Below are positions 28,480-39,572 of a stretch of 43,757 nt of DNA, in pieces. Source of the stretch: Candidatus Gastranaerophilales bacterium (GTDB lineage Bacteria > Cyanobacteriota > Vampirovibrionia > Gastranaerophilales > Gastranaerophilaceae); assembly GCA_944323215.1 (NCBI GenBank), contig CALURS010000002.1:1-43757 (forward strand), read 5' to 3'. Under the pieces are notes generated by a model, which ran no database searches, was not told where the DNA came from, and worked only from the letters and a program-made list of their open reading frames with translations. Each line of letters starts with the position of its first letter. Position 1 is the stretch's first letter. A program made the position numbers and the translations under genes.

Positions 28480-28496
28480 GCTTATAAGGAGAAATT

Positions 28497-31400
28497 ATGA
28501 TAGAGACAATGGTTAAAAAAATTAAATGTGGGAAAGCAGAACGTTATTCATTTGGTAAGGTTGAAGAATTTTGTCCAACTCCAAATTTATTAGACATTCA
28601 AAAGCAAACATATAAAAAGTTTTTAGAAACGGGAATTAATGAGGTTTTAGAAGAATTTTCTCCAGTTGTTGATTACAGTGGCAAGGGGAAGCTTTATTTT
28701 GTTTCATCATCTATTGAGGAAAAAAGTAAATTTTCTCGTAACGAATGCAAAAGAAGAGGAACATCTTATACTGTTCCTTTAAAAGTTAAAGCAAAATTTG
28801 TTGTTGAAGATTCAGGAATTGTTAATGAACAAGAAGTTTTTATGGGTGATATACCTTTAATGACAGAAGAAGGCTCATTTATATTTAATGGCATTGAAAG
28901 AGTTGTTGTTTCACAAATTGTTAGGTCGCCAAGCGTTTATTTTACTTCAGAAACGGCGGACAATGTTCAATATTATAAAGGGCAAATGATTCCTACAAGA
29001 GGAATGTGGCTAGAATTTGAACAAGCTGCAAATGACGTGATAAAAGTTGTTATTGATAGGGGAAGCAAAGTTACACTTGGTGTTTTTCTTAAATGCTTCG
29101 GATATACCAATGATGAAATATTAAAATTATTTGGAAATAACAAATATGTAAAAATAGTTTTGGATAAGGAACCTCAAACAACACAGGAAGAAGCATTAAT
29201 AGAATTTAGCAGGAAAACCAGGCCAACCGAGGTTCCATCGGCAGAATCAACAAGGAGTTATTTAAATTTATTTTTCTTCTCAGATCAGTATTATAATTTG
29301 GGAAGAGTTGGTAGATATAAATTCAACAAAAAGCTTTCTATTGCAACAAGAATTTCTAATCATGTTTCTGCTGAAAATATTATATTTGAAGATGAAGTTT
29401 TAGTTAAAGCAGGAGAAATAATTAAACCAGAGATTGCAAGGGAAATTCAAGATCGTGGAATAAACGAAGTTTGGATAAAGTTGGGAGACACTAAACATTT
29501 AATAAGAGGGAATAATAGGGTTAAACTATCAAAAGTTTTTCCATGTAATGAAGAAGAGCTTGGAATTTTAGAAGAAGTTTATTATCCAACTTTAATGCAA
29601 ATATTAAAAGATAATAAAACTAAAGAAAAAAGGTTAAGTGCAATTAAAGAAAATGCTAAACAATTAATGATAACAACATTAACTATTGATGATATTTTGG
29701 CAAGCATAAGCTATTATTTGGATATTTTAGCTGGAATTGGTGAATTTGATAATATCGACCATTTATCAAATAGAAGAATTCAATCTGTAGGTGAGTTATT
29801 GAGAAATGCTTTCCGTTCAGGGGTTAATAAGCTTTGTGCAAATATGAAAGAAAGTTTACAAGGCAAAGATTTAAGTGAGGTATCCCCAAGTCAAATAATA
29901 AATCCAAGACCAGTTAATAAAGCTTTAAAAGATTTTGTTGCGTCTTCACAGCTTTCTCAGTTAATGGATCAAGCTAACCCTCTTTCCTCTTTAACTCAAA
30001 AAAGGAGAGTTTCCGCTGTTGGACCTGGTGGAATTAAAAAGGAAAGAGCTAGCGATGAAGTTCGTGATATTCATTACACTCATTTTGGAAGAATATGCGT
30101 TATAGAAACTCCAGAAGGACAAAGCATTGGATTAATCAGCACATTAGCTTCATATGCAAGAATTAATGAATATGGTTTTTTAGAAACTCCATATAGAAAA
30201 GTTGATAAAGAAACCGGCATTATTTCTAAAGAAAGTGAATATATGATGGCTGATGTGGAAGATACATCTTATATCGCACAATCAGTTGAGCCAATAACAC
30301 AAGATGGAAGATTTTTAAACGATAGAATAATTTGCAGACATAAAAATACAGTTGTTGAAGTTCCAAGAAAAATGGTAGATTATGTTGATGTATCCCCTAG
30401 ACAATTTATTTCAGCGGCAACAGCTTTAATACCATTCTTAAATAGTGACGATAGTATGCGTGCTCTTATGGGTGCAAACATGCAGCGTCAAGCAGTTCCA
30501 GTTTTAAGGCCAGAATCTCCAATAGTTGGAACTGGAATGGAAGCAAAAATTGCATATGATTGTGGAGCAATGGTTATTGCCAAAAATGATGGAATTGTTT
30601 CATATGTAAGTTCCTCAGTTATTAAAATTTTAACAAAAGATGGCGAAGAGGTTTACAACTTAATTAAGTTTAATAAAACTAATCAGGATACCTGTATCAA
30701 CCAAAAGCCTATTGTAAAACATGGAGAAAAAGTAAAAGCAGGAGATATTCTTGCAGATGGTTATTCAACACAAAATGGGGAATTAGCATTGGGCAAAAAT
30801 GTTCTTGTTGGATACATGAATTGGGAAGGATACAACTACGAGGATGCTATCCTAGTTAGCGAAAGAATGGTTAAAGAAGATGTTTATACTTCTATAACTT
30901 TAAAAGCAGAAGAAATTAAATGTAGAACTACTAAACTTGGAGATGAAGAAATAACAAGAGATATACCAAATCTTGGAGAGGATGCGCTAAAGAATCTTGA
31001 TGAAAACGGTATAGTAAGAATTGGTGCAGAAGTTGTTCCAGGTGATATTTTAGTTGGGAAAGTAACGCCAAAAGGCGAAACAGAATTAACACCTGAAGAA
31101 AGATTGCTACGTGCAATTTTCGGAGAGAAGGCAAGAGAAGTTAGAGATACATCTTTAAGAGTTCAACATGGACGAGGCGGAGTTGTTGTTGATGTCCAAG
31201 TTTTCTCTAGAAAGAATAAAGATGAATTAGAGCCGGGAGTTAACATGATGGTAAAAGTTTATGTTGCTCAAAGGCGTAAGCTTTCAGTGGGCGATAAGAT
31301 GGCAGGCCGACACGGTAATAAGGGGGTTGTTTCAAGAATTCTTCCTGAAAGCGATATGCCTTTTATGGCTAACGGACAGCCATTGGATATAGTTTTAAAT

Positions 31401-32171
31401 CCTCTTGGTATTCCATCCCGTATGAATGTTGGGCAAGTTCTAGAAACACATCTTGGGTTGGTTGCGCAAAGTTTAGGATGGAAGGTTGCAACTCCTGTTT
31501 TTGATGGTGCAACAGCAGAAGATATACAAAAACTATTAGTTGCCAACAATTTCCCAGCAAATGGTAAAATACAACTATATGATGGCAGAACTGGTTATCC
31601 TTTCGATAATCCAGCAACGGTTGGATATAAATATATGCTTAAATTAGATCACATGGTTGATAGCAAAATGCATGCTAGATCTATTGGCCCTTATTCTTTG
31701 GTAACGCAACAACCACTTGGCGGTAAGGCTATGTTTGGTGGGCAAAGATTTGGAGAAATGGAAGTTTGGGCATTAGAAGCATATGGAGCATCTAATGTAC
31801 TTCAAGAAATATTAACCGTAAAATCCGATGATGTTGTGGGAAGAGTAAAAACTTACGAAGCAATTGTTAAAGGACAACCAATTGCAGAACCTGGTATTCC
31901 AGAGTCGTTTAAAGTTTTGGTTAAAGAACTTCAAGCTCTTGGTTTAGATATCAAAATACTAACTGAAAACGAACAAGAGATATCAATAGGCGAAATAACT
32001 CAAGATGATGTATCACCTTTAACTAAAGAAGTAGAAGATGAACTTAAAGAAATAAACATTGATTTTGAAACCCAAGATGATGCAACATCAGATTTACTTG
32101 ATGAAATTGAAAAAGAAACAGCAGTATTCGATGCAGGTGCGCTATTAGAAGATATTGAGGATTTAGAATAA
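28497..32171 (+). CDS. rpoB: RNA polymerase beta subunit
   Basis: This 1224-residue protein is the beta subunit of the core RNA polymerase, of normal length for Firmicutes. Diagnostic stretches include [16 protein letters not shown] near the N-terminus, the rifampicin-pocket region [15 protein letters not shown] followed by [26 protein letters not shown], and near the C-terminus the clamp and switch segment [18 protein letters not shown]. An acidic tail (about the last 50 residues) closes the protein. AAGGAG (28486-28491) lies 5 nt before the ATG, which fixes the start. rpoC follows 27 nt downstream. Position 501 is Gln (LTQKRR) where E. coli and most bacteria have His526, a change seen in rifampicin-resistant mutants elsewhere. 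Unusually, no rplJ/rplL lies upstream; the giant lipoprotein genes do. Confidence 0.98.
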   Translation: MIETMVKKIKCGKAERYSFGKVEEFCPTPNLLDIQKQTYKKFLETGINEVLEEFSPVVDYSGKGKLYFVSSSIEEKSKFSRNECKRRGTSYTVPLKVKAKFVVEDSGIVNEQEVFMGDIPLMTEEGSFIFNGIERVVVSQIVRSPSVYFTSETADNVQYYKGQMIPTRGMWLEFEQAANDVIKVVIDRGSKVTLGVFLKCFGYTNDEILKLFGNNKYVKIVLDKEPQTTQEEALIEFSRKTRPTEVPSAESTRSYLNLFFFSDQYYNLGRVGRYKFNKKLSIATRISNHVSAENIIFEDEVLVKAGEIIKPEIAREIQDRGINEVWIKLGDTKHLIRGNNRVKLSKVFPCNEEELGILEEVYYPTLMQILKDNKTKEKRLSAIKENAKQLMITTLTIDDILASISYYLDILAGIGEFDNIDHLSNRRIQSVGELLRNAFRSGVNKLCANMKESLQGKDLSEVSPSQIINPRPVNKALKDFVASSQLSQLMDQANPLSSLTQKRRVSAVGPGGIKKERASDEVRDIHYTHFGRICVIETPEGQSIGLISTLASYARINEYGFLETPYRKVDKETGIISKESEYMMADVEDTSYIAQSVEPITQDGRFLNDRIICRHKNTVVEVPRKMVDYVDVSPRQFISAATALIPFLNSDDSMRALMGANMQRQAVPVLRPESPIVGTGMEAKIAYDCGAMVIAKNDGIVSYVSSSVIKILTKDGEEVYNLIKFNKTNQDTCINQKPIVKHGEKVKAGDILADGYSTQNGELALGKNVLVGYMNWEGYNYEDAILVSERMVKEDVYTSITLKAEEIKCRTTKLGDEEITRDIPNLGEDALKNLDENGIVRIGAEVVPGDILVGKVTPKGETELTPEERLLRAIFGEKAREVRDTSLRVQHGRGGVVVDVQVFSRKNKDELEPGVNMMVKVYVAQRRKLSVGDKMAGRHGNKGVVSRILPESDMPFMANGQPLDIVLNPLGIPSRMNVGQVLETHLGLVAQSLGWKVATPVFDGATAEDIQKLLVANNFPANGKIQLYDGRTGYPFDNPATVGYKYMLKLDHMVDSKMHARSIGPYSLVTQQPLGGKAMFGGQRFGEMEVWALEAYGASNVLQEILTVKSDDVVGRVKTYEAIVKGQPIAEPGIPESFKVLVKELQALGLDIKILTENEQEISIGEITQDDVSPLTKEVEDELKEINIDFETQDDATSDLLDEIEKETAVFDAGALLEDIEDLE

Positions 32172-32198
32172 TAACAGATAATTTTTAGGAGAAAAGAA

Positions 32199-35100
32199 AT
32201 GTTTGAGTTAACGAATTTTGATTCTATAAAAATAGGAATCGCATCACCAGAAAAAATTAGAGAATGGTCTCATGGTGAAGTAACTAAACCAGAAACAATT
32301 AACTATAGAACACAAAAACCAGAAAAAGATGGGTTGTTTTGTGAAAGAATTTTTGGGCCAAGAAAAGATTGGGAATGCCACTGTGGGAAATACAAAAGAA
32401 TTCGTTATAAAGGTGTTGTTTGCGACAAGTGTGGAGTTGAAGTAACAAGTTCTAAAGTTCGAAGAGAAAGAATGGGGCATATTGAACTTGCTGCTCCAGT
32501 TACTCATATTTGGTTTTTCAGATCTGTTCCATCTAGAATTGGAACCCTTTTGGATATTTCTCCAAAATTGTTAGAACAAGTTGTTTATTATGTTAGCTAT
32601 ATTGTTTTAGATCCTAAAGCAACTCATTTTGAGTATAAACAGGTAATATCTGATAAAGAATATAGAGAAGGAATTGAAACATACGGCAATAATTCTTTTA
32701 CGGTTGGAATGGGTGCAGAAGCAATAAAGAAATTATTAAGCGAAGTTGATTTGAAAAAAGAGGAACAAGAGTTAAAGCAAATTTTACAAACGGCAAAGGG
32801 GCAAAAGAGATTAAAGGCAATAAAAAAATTAGAAATTGTCGACTCGTTTATAAAAAGCGGTAATAAACCACAATGGATGGTTATGGATGTTATTCCAGTT
32901 TTACCTCCAGAACTTAGGCCAATGGTTCAATTGGATGGAGGAAGGTTTGCTACTAGTGATCTAAATGATTTGTATAGAAGAGTTATTAATAGAAATAATC
33001 GTCTTAAAAAATTGTTGGAATTGGGAGCTCCTGAAGTTATAGTCAGAAATGAAAAAAGAATGCTTCAAGAAGCAGTTGATGCATTGATAGAAAACGGCAA
33101 GAGAGGAAAGGCAATTCAAGGAGCAAAAGCTAGAGATTTAAAATCTTTAACAGCGATGTTAACTGGAAAACAAGGGAGATTCCGTCAAAACCTATTGGGT
33201 AAACGTGTTGATTATTCCGGACGTTCGGTTATAGTTGTTGGGCCAGAATTGAAAATGTATCAATGCGGGTTGCCAAAGGAAATGGCATTGGAATTGTTTA
33301 AACCTTTTATTATTAAAAGGCTTGTAGAATTAAATGAATCAAATAATATAAAAAGTGCAAAACGTTTAATTGAAAGGGAAAAGCCAATAGTATGGGATGT
33401 TTTAGATGAAGTAATAAAAGACCATCCAGTATTGTTAAACCGTGCTCCTACATTGCATAGACTTGGTATTCAAGCTTTTGAACCAGTTTTGGTTGAGGGA
33501 AGGGCTATTAAGCTCCATCCATCAGTTTGTTCAGGATTTAATGCAGACTTCGACGGAGATCAGATGCCAGTTCATGTTCCTTTGTCTATAGATGCGCGTA
33601 CCGAAGCTAGAACTTTAATGTTGGCATGTAACAATATATTAAAATTGTCAGATGGAAAACCAATTTGTAGCCCGGCTCAGGATATTGTTTTAGGATGTTA
33701 TTATCTTACAGTAATTCGTCCTGGAGCAAAAGGAGAAAATAATATATATTCTTCATGTAACGAGGCAATAATGGCTCATCAAACTGGCAACCTAGATGTT
33801 CAAGCCCAAATTCAAGTAAGAAGAAGTTGTGAAGTAGATGGCATTAATTATACAGATAGGATAACAACATCGGTAGGAAGAATTATTTTTAATTGGGCGA
33901 TACCGCAAGATTTAGGATGGATTGACAGAAGCAAAAGAGAAAATTATAATGCGCTGGAAATAAACCAGGTTGTTAAAAAAGGCGATTTAAGCAAAATTGT
34001 TGATATGGCGTTTAATAAACTTGGAACAACAGAAACGTCAAAAATGTTAGATAAAATTAAAGCCACAGGTTTTAAATATTCAACTTTAGGCTGCATGACA
34101 ATTAATGTATTTGATATGCAAGTTCCGAATGAAAAAGATGAAATAATAGAAGAAGCAAATAAAAAAGTTTTAGAAAACGATAAGTTTTTAGCAAGAGGAT
34201 TAATAACTGAAGAAGAAAAAGTTAATTCTAATATTTCAATATGGAATGATGCAACAAAAAAAGTCCAAGACGCATTAATAGCTCATTTGAGCGACTTTAA
34301 TCCATTAAAAATGATGGCAGTTTCAGGCGCTCGTGGATCGAATGTTCAAGTAAACAGTATTTGCGGAATGAGAGGAATTATGGCTGGGGCATCAGGGCAG
34401 AAAGTAGATGTTCCAATTCGTTCAAATTTGCGCGATGGTTTAACTCCTTTGGAATATTTTTTATCCTCTCGTGGTGGAAGAAAGGGATTAACGGATACTG
34501 CTTTAAAAACGGCAGATTCAGGTTATTTAACAAGAAGATTAGTAGATATTTCACACAATGTTGTTATAACAGAAGATGATTGTTTTGAATCTTTGGGAGA
34601 AAAAGTTAAGGGAATGAAAGTTGGCCCAATTATTTCAGATGGAATAATTATAGAGCCAATTGAAGATAGAATAGCTGGAAGATATACTGCAGAACCAGTT
34701 GTAAATCCTATAACAAAAGAAATTATTGTTCCAGCAAATGAAATGATAAGCGAGGAAAAAGCAAAGGAGATAGCTGCTGTTGGCATAAATGAAGTTGTTA
34801 TAAGGACATTGTTAACTTGTAAATGTAAGCATGGAGTTTGTGCGAAATGCTATGGAAGAGACATGGCAGGAAAAAATAAAGTTAATATTGGAGAAGCTGT
34901 TGGAATTATTGCAGCACAATCAATTGGGGAGCCAGGGACTCAATTAACAATGAACAACAAGCACTTTAGCGGTGTTATGGTTGCGTCCGATATTACAAAA
35001 GGTCTTCCTAGAGTTGAAGAAATTTTTGAAGCAAGAAAGCCAAAAGGAGAAGCCCAAATAACAGAAATTTCTGGAACTGTTTCTGTTAAAGAAGAACAAA

Positions 35101-35714
35101 AATCATATATTTTAACAATAAAAGGAACAGACAATGAAGCAGTTTACGAAATAAATAAACCGGCATATTTAAAAGTTAAAACAGGTGATAAAATTGAAGC
35201 TGGAACAGCTTTAATGGAAGGCTCCATCAATCCAACTGATCTGTTAAGAACTAAAGGTTTAAAAGGAGTTCAAGACTATTTGCTTTCAGAAGTAATTTCT
35301 GTATATCGCTCACAAGAAGTTAAAATTAATGACAAACATATAGAAGTTATAATAAGGCAAATGTTGAAAAAAGTTAAAATTGAGGATGCAGGAACAACAA
35401 CTTTACTTCCGGGAGAAATAGTTGATGTTTATGATTATGAAGAAGCTAACATTAAAGCCTTAAGCGAAGGTGGGGTTCCAGCAACTGCAAAAAGAATGTT
35501 ATTAGGAATCACAAAAGCATCTCTATCAACCGAATCTTTCTTATCTGCAGCTTCATTCCAAGAAACATCAAGAGTTTTAACTGATGCTGCTCTTAAAGGC
35601 AAGATTGATAAATTAGAAGGTCTGAAAGAAAATGTTATAATAGGTAAATTAATACCAGCTGGAACAGGATTAAAAAAATATAGAAGTGCAATTCCAGTTG
35701 AGGCATCAAATTAA
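32199..35714 (+). CDS. rpoC: RNA polymerase beta' subunit
   Basis: This 1171-residue catalytic subunit carries the invariant NADFDGDQM at residues 448-456, in which Asp450, Asp452 and Asp454 bind the active-site Mg2+. The N-terminal zinc site is Cys60, Cys62, Cys75 and Cys78. The second zinc site is Cys795 (TEDDC), Cys874, Cys881 and Cys884 (GVCAKCYG). The bridge-helix and trigger-loop region is intact ([12 protein letters not shown]). AGGAG (32187-32191) sits 7 nt before the ATG. It is co-transcribed with rpoB, and a strong hairpin terminator follows. The usual downstream ribosomal protein and elongation factor genes are replaced by miaB. Confidence 0.98.
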   Translation: MFELTNFDSIKIGIASPEKIREWSHGEVTKPETINYRTQKPEKDGLFCERIFGPRKDWECHCGKYKRIRYKGVVCDKCGVEVTSSKVRRERMGHIELAAPVTHIWFFRSVPSRIGTLLDISPKLLEQVVYYVSYIVLDPKATHFEYKQVISDKEYREGIETYGNNSFTVGMGAEAIKKLLSEVDLKKEEQELKQILQTAKGQKRLKAIKKLEIVDSFIKSGNKPQWMVMDVIPVLPPELRPMVQLDGGRFATSDLNDLYRRVINRNNRLKKLLELGAPEVIVRNEKRMLQEAVDALIENGKRGKAIQGAKARDLKSLTAMLTGKQGRFRQNLLGKRVDYSGRSVIVVGPELKMYQCGLPKEMALELFKPFIIKRLVELNESNNIKSAKRLIEREKPIVWDVLDEVIKDHPVLLNRAPTLHRLGIQAFEPVLVEGRAIKLHPSVCSGFNADFDGDQMPVHVPLSIDARTEARTLMLACNNILKLSDGKPICSPAQDIVLGCYYLTVIRPGAKGENNIYSSCNEAIMAHQTGNLDVQAQIQVRRSCEVDGINYTDRITTSVGRIIFNWAIPQDLGWIDRSKRENYNALEINQVVKKGDLSKIVDMAFNKLGTTETSKMLDKIKATGFKYSTLGCMTINVFDMQVPNEKDEIIEEANKKVLENDKFLARGLITEEEKVNSNISIWNDATKKVQDALIAHLSDFNPLKMMAVSGARGSNVQVNSICGMRGIMAGASGQKVDVPIRSNLRDGLTPLEYFLSSRGGRKGLTDTALKTADSGYLTRRLVDISHNVVITEDDCFESLGEKVKGMKVGPIISDGIIIEPIEDRIAGRYTAEPVVNPITKEIIVPANEMISEEKAKEIAAVGINEVVIRTLLTCKCKHGVCAKCYGRDMAGKNKVNIGEAVGIIAAQSIGEPGTQLTMNNKHFSGVMVASDITKGLPRVEEIFEARKPKGEAQITEISGTVSVKEEQKSYILTIKGTDNEAVYEINKPAYLKVKTGDKIEAGTALMEGSINPTDLLRTKGLKGVQDYLLSEVISVYRSQEVKINDKHIEVIIRQMLKKVKIEDAGTTTLLPGEIVDVYDYEEANIKALSEGGVPATAKRMLLGITKASLSTESFLSAASFQETSRVLTDAALKGKIDKLEGLKENVIIGKLIPAGTGLKKYRSAIPVEASN

Positions 35715-35720
35715 TTTAAT

Positions 35721-35762
35721 AAAAAATAAAGAGGTTATTTAAAATTCTCTTTATTTTTTTTT
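35721..35762 (+). terminator. Intrinsic terminator after rpoC
   Basis: AAAAAATAAAGAG (35721-35733) pairs perfectly with CTCTTTATTTTTT (35747-35759) around a 13-nt loop, and the T-run continues to about 35762. It begins 7 nt after the rpoC stop codon and separates the polymerase genes from the miaB operon. Confidence 0.85.
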
Positions 35763-35778
35763 ATATAAATTGTATAAT
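35750..35778 (+). promoter_or_regulatory. Promoter of the miaB-mutSL operon
   Basis: A consensus -10 TATAAT is at 35773-35778. The -35 position at 17-nt spacing is the weak TTTATT (35750-35755), overlapping the 3' arm and T-tract of the rpoC terminator. Only 7 nt separate the -10 box from the miaB ATG, so the transcript should begin at or next to the start codon. Confidence 0.6.
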
Positions 35779-35785
35779 ACTATTT

Positions 35786-36934
35786 ATGAAATATCACATT
35801 ACTACTTTTGGTTGCCAAATGAATGTTCATGAATCTGAAAAGCTGGCTGGTATAATGGAAAAGCTAGGAATTGTTTCATGTACCAAATTAGAAGATGCAG
35901 ATATTATTGTCTTTAACACTTGTGCAATTAGGGAGGGTGCGCAAAACAGAGCTGTTGGGAACATAGGCTCATTAAAAAGTTTAAAAAAACACTATCCGCA
36001 AAAGATTATTGCAGTTTGTGGGTGCATGACACAACAAGAACAAATTGCAAAAAAATTATACAAAATGTTTCCATTTGTTGATATAATATTTGGGACGAAA
36101 AACTTTGATAAGTTTGAATCTTATTTAATAGAAACTATAAAAAATAAAAATATAAATTCAAAAAAAAGAATAATTTCAATAAGTCAAGAAGATAATGTTG
36201 TTGAAAATCTTCCAATTTTTAGGTCAAGTGGCAAAAATTTTTGGGTAAATATAATTTACGGTTGCAACAATTTTTGTTCTTATTGCATTGTTCCATATGT
36301 TAGAGGAAGAGAAAGAAGTAGAAATAAAGAAGACATAATAAATGAAATTAAACAAATTTTAAATAGTACTAATGAAAAGGTAAGAATAACTTTGCTTGGT
36401 CAAAATGTTAATTCTTATGGTAAAGATAAATACGAAGATTATGGATTTGCTGAATTACTAAATGAAATATGTGAAATAGACGGCAATTTCGAACTAACTT
36501 TTATGACTTCACATCCCAAAGATATTACGGATAAAGTTATTGATGCAATTTCGCATCAAAATAAAATTATTAAAGAATTACATCTTCCAGTTCAATCAGG
36601 TAGTGATAAAATTTTAAAAGCAATGAACAGAAAATACACTATTAAAAGTTATATGGAAATAATTAACAAATTAAAAAAATTAATTCCTAATATACGTTTA
36701 ACCACAGACATAATAGTTGGATTTCCTGGAGAGACAGATGAAGATTTTAAAAAGACATGTGAATTAATTCAAAACGTTAATTACTCTGGTATTTTTGCTT
36801 TTATGTTTTCTCCAAGAGAAGGTACAGTTGCAGAAAAAATGGAAAACCAAGTACCTTATGAAATAAAAAATCAAAGGGTTAATCATCTTTTAAATTTAGA
36901 AAAGGAAATTCAAAATAACAACAGTAAAAAGTAA
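35786..36934 (+). CDS. miaB: tRNA-2-methylthio-N6-dimethylallyladenosine synthase MiaB, lacking the TRAM domain
   Basis: This radical-SAM methylthiotransferase converts i6A37 to ms2i6A37 in tRNA. The N-terminal domain has the three ligands of the auxiliary [4Fe-4S] cluster: Cys10 (TFGCQMN), Cys46 (NTCAIRE) and Cys80 (CGC). The radical-SAM cluster motif CNNFCSYC is at residues 160-167, followed by VPYVRGRERSR. GCQMNVHES and AIREGAQNRAVGN separate it from RimO and MtaB. At 382 residues it is about 60 shorter than usual: it ends in a Lys/Asn-rich tail just where the C-terminal TRAM RNA-binding domain should begin. Only 25 nt remain before mutS, so the domain is not hidden in another frame. No Shine-Dalgarno sequence precedes the ATG. 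It heads the operon that also contains miaA, which makes its substrate. Confidence 0.95.
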   Translation: MKYHITTFGCQMNVHESEKLAGIMEKLGIVSCTKLEDADIIVFNTCAIREGAQNRAVGNIGSLKSLKKHYPQKIIAVCGCMTQQEQIAKKLYKMFPFVDIIFGTKNFDKFESYLIETIKNKNINSKKRIISISQEDNVVENLPIFRSSGKNFWVNIIYGCNNFCSYCIVPYVRGRERSRNKEDIINEIKQILNSTNEKVRITLLGQNVNSYGKDKYEDYGFAELLNEICEIDGNFELTFMTSHPKDITDKVIDAISHQNKIIKELHLPVQSGSDKILKAMNRKYTIKSYMEIINKLKKLIPNIRLTTDIIVGFPGETDEDFKKTCELIQNVNYSGIFAFMFSPREGTVAEKMENQVPYEIKNQRVNHLLNLEKEIQNNNSKK

Positions 36935-36959
36935 TTACATTTTTCACAAAGGAGAAAGT

Positions 36960-39563
36960 ATGGCATTAAGCAATATGATGAAACATTGGTTTACAATTAA
37001 AGAAAAATATAAAGACTGTATAGTTTTTTACAGGCTTGGAGATTTTTATGAAATGTTTTTTGAAGATGCTGTAAACTGCTATAAAATACTAGACCTAACT
37101 TTAACAGGAAGAGATTGTGGATTAGAGCAAAGGGCGCCAATGTGTGGGGTTCCGTTTCATGCAGCAGATTCTTATATATCAAAATTGATTGAAAACGGCT
37201 ATAAAGTTGCAATTTGTGAACAACTTTCTGAACCAAAACCTGGAAAAGAGCTTGTACAAAGAGATGTTATAAGAATAGTAACACCAGGAATAGTAATGGA
37301 TGAAAATATGTTGAATAAAGATAAAAATAATTACATTATTTCAATATATATTTTTAAAAATGATGAAAATATGACAGTTGGTGTTAGTTATTGTGATGTT
37401 TCAACAGGAGAGTTTAATACAATTCAATTAGAAAAAGGGCAGCTAGAAGATTTAGAAGAAATTTTATTAAGAATTTCTGCTTCTGAAATATACTGCAACA
37501 AATATGCTTTTAATATTATTCAAAACCTATCAATCTTTAAATTACAAAATGTTGGATATATTGGTCAATTTGATGACGACAAATATTCTAATGAAACGGT
37601 TCAAAATATTTTAACTAGTCAATTTGGAGAGAATTGTTTTAATAATTTTGATTTTAAAAAAGATTCTGTAGCCTCAATTTCTGCATGCGCATTAATAAGC
37701 TATTTAAACGAAACGCAAAAAAGAAAATTAAGTCATATAAACTATCTCAACACATTAAATGAAAACATGGTTATGCATTTAGATTTAGCAACAAGAAGAA
37801 ATTTAGAATTAACCGAAACTATAAAAGATCATAAAAAGAAGGGGTCGTTACTTTCAGTGTTGGATAACACAACAACTTGTATGGGAGGGAGGCTTTTTAG
37901 AAATTGGCTATCAGCTCCTCTGCAAGATGAAAAAGAAATTAATTTAAGGCTTGATGCAGTAGAAAATTTAATTTCTAATATAATTATTAGAGAAGATATA
38001 AAGCGGCTGTTATCAAAAATTTCAGATTTAGAAAGAATAACTGGAAGAATATCTTACGGTAATTTTAACCCTAAAGACGCATTATCTTTAAGACAAACTC
38101 TACAACAACTTCCAGAATTAAAAGAGTTGTTGCAAAAATTTACCGCTAAAAAACTTGTTAAATTTTTTGAAGATTTTGACGATCTTGCGGATTTAAGAGA
38201 TCTTTTAGATAAAACGATATCTGAAGATGCTCCGGTGTTGTTAAGAGATGGAAATGTAATTAAAAATGGCTTTGATAAAACATTAGATGAGTATAGAAAT
38301 GCAAGACAAATGGCAACAACTTGGCTATCAGAATTGGAAGCAAAAGAAAGAGAAGCAACCGGAATTAAAAATTTAAGAATAGCATATAACAAAGTTTTCG
38401 GATACTTTATTGAAGTTAATAAATCACAAGTTTCTAATGTTCCATATAGATATATAAGGAAGCAAACGGTTGCGAATAATGAAAGATATATAACAGAAGA
38501 GTTAAAGACAATTGAAGAAAAAGTTGAATCAGCAAGAGAAAATTCATTAAAATTAGAAATAGAAATTTTTACAAACATAAGGAATTATTTATTTGAAAAC
38601 ATTAAACGAATTCAAAAAGTTGGCAAGATAATTGCAGAATTAGATTGTTTATTGAGCGGAGCTGTAAGTGCTGTTAAATACAATTATTGCAAGCCTAAAA
38701 TCTCTAGTAAGATAAACCACATAAAAATAGAGGCAGGGAGACATCCGGTAGTTGAAGCTATAAATAAAGAAGAGATATTTGTTCCCAATGATGCATTTAT
38801 TAACTCCGATACAGATAAAACTTTAATTATAACTGGGCCCAATATGGCAGGTAAAAGTACTTTTATGCGTCAAATTGCTTTAATAGTATTAATGGCTCAT
38901 GTTGGTCTTTTTGTTCCCGCAACAAATGCCGAAATCTCCATAACAGATAGAATATTTACTAGAATAGGAGCAAGTGATGATGTAGCATTTGGACAAAGTA
39001 CTTTTATGGTGGAAATGCTTGAGGTGGCTAACATTTTAAATAATGCCACCAGTAAAAGTTTGGCATTATTAGATGAAATTGGCAGAGGGACTTCTACATT
39101 TGATGGATTAAGCATTGCGTGGGCAGTAATAGAACATATAAATGAAAAAATGAACATGAAAACTCTTTTTTCAACCCATTATCATGAGTTGACAGAATTA
39201 GAGGGGGTTTTAGAAGGAGTTAAAAATTATAGAATAACAGTAAAAGAATATAATGACGAAATTATATTTTTAAGAAAAATTGTTAGAGGTGGAGCTAGTA
39301 AGAGCTTTGGTATAGCAGTTGCAAAACTTGCAAACCTACCATCAAGTGTTATAAAAAGAGCAAAACAAATAAGTTATAATTTGGAGAAAGCAGATATAAA
39401 CAAAAAAATAGCAGAAAGCAATTTAGGAGAAAATATTTCTTACAGTTTAAATCAACAAGCAAATAAAAATATTATCGGTATAATAAAAGATGTTGATGTT
39501 AATAAATTAACACCTTTAAGTGCTTTTGAAATATTAGTAGACTTAATCGAAAAAGTAAAGTAG
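36960..39563 (+). CDS. mutS: DNA mismatch repair protein MutS
   Basis: This 867-residue mismatch sensor has the N-terminal mismatch-reading motif GDFYEMF, with Phe29 and Glu31 in the Phe-x-Glu positions. The middle holds the connector, lever and clamp regions. The ABC-type ATPase has Walker A GPNMAGKST (626-634), a Walker B with signature region LALLDEIGRGTSTFDG (about 701-716) and the His loop STHYHE (738-743). A C-terminal helix-turn-helix region follows. AAAGGAG (36948-36954) is 5 nt before the ATG. The TAG stop is embedded in the ribosome binding site of mutL (TAGGAG), suggesting translational coupling with its partner. No key residue is missing. Confidence 0.98.
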   Translation: MALSNMMKHWFTIKEKYKDCIVFYRLGDFYEMFFEDAVNCYKILDLTLTGRDCGLEQRAPMCGVPFHAADSYISKLIENGYKVAICEQLSEPKPGKELVQRDVIRIVTPGIVMDENMLNKDKNNYIISIYIFKNDENMTVGVSYCDVSTGEFNTIQLEKGQLEDLEEILLRISASEIYCNKYAFNIIQNLSIFKLQNVGYIGQFDDDKYSNETVQNILTSQFGENCFNNFDFKKDSVASISACALISYLNETQKRKLSHINYLNTLNENMVMHLDLATRRNLELTETIKDHKKKGSLLSVLDNTTTCMGGRLFRNWLSAPLQDEKEINLRLDAVENLISNIIIREDIKRLLSKISDLERITGRISYGNFNPKDALSLRQTLQQLPELKELLQKFTAKKLVKFFEDFDDLADLRDLLDKTISEDAPVLLRDGNVIKNGFDKTLDEYRNARQMATTWLSELEAKEREATGIKNLRIAYNKVFGYFIEVNKSQVSNVPYRYIRKQTVANNERYITEELKTIEEKVESARENSLKLEIEIFTNIRNYLFENIKRIQKVGKIIAELDCLLSGAVSAVKYNYCKPKISSKINHIKIEAGRHPVVEAINKEEIFVPNDAFINSDTDKTLIITGPNMAGKSTFMRQIALIVLMAHVGLFVPATNAEISITDRIFTRIGASDDVAFGQSTFMVEMLEVANILNNATSKSLALLDEIGRGTSTFDGLSIAWAVIEHINEKMNMKTLFSTHYHELTELEGVLEGVKNYRITVKEYNDEIIFLRKIVRGGASKSFGIAVAKLANLPSSVIKRAKQISYNLEKADINKKIAESNLGENISYSLNQQANKNIIGIIKDVDVNKLTPLSAFEILVDLIEKVK

Positions 39564-39572
39564 GAGAAAAAG

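Noticed and set aside
36935-36959. The missing TRAM domain of MiaB hidden by a frameshift
   Set aside because: Only 25 nt remain before the mutS start, far too little for a 60-residue domain in any frame.
38054-38578. A 174-codon antisense open frame inside mutS, and many shorter antisense or out-of-frame ones in the giant genes, rpoB and rpoC
   Set aside because: No ribosome binding sites or recognisable domains; they mirror the codon pattern of the well-supported genes on the other frame.
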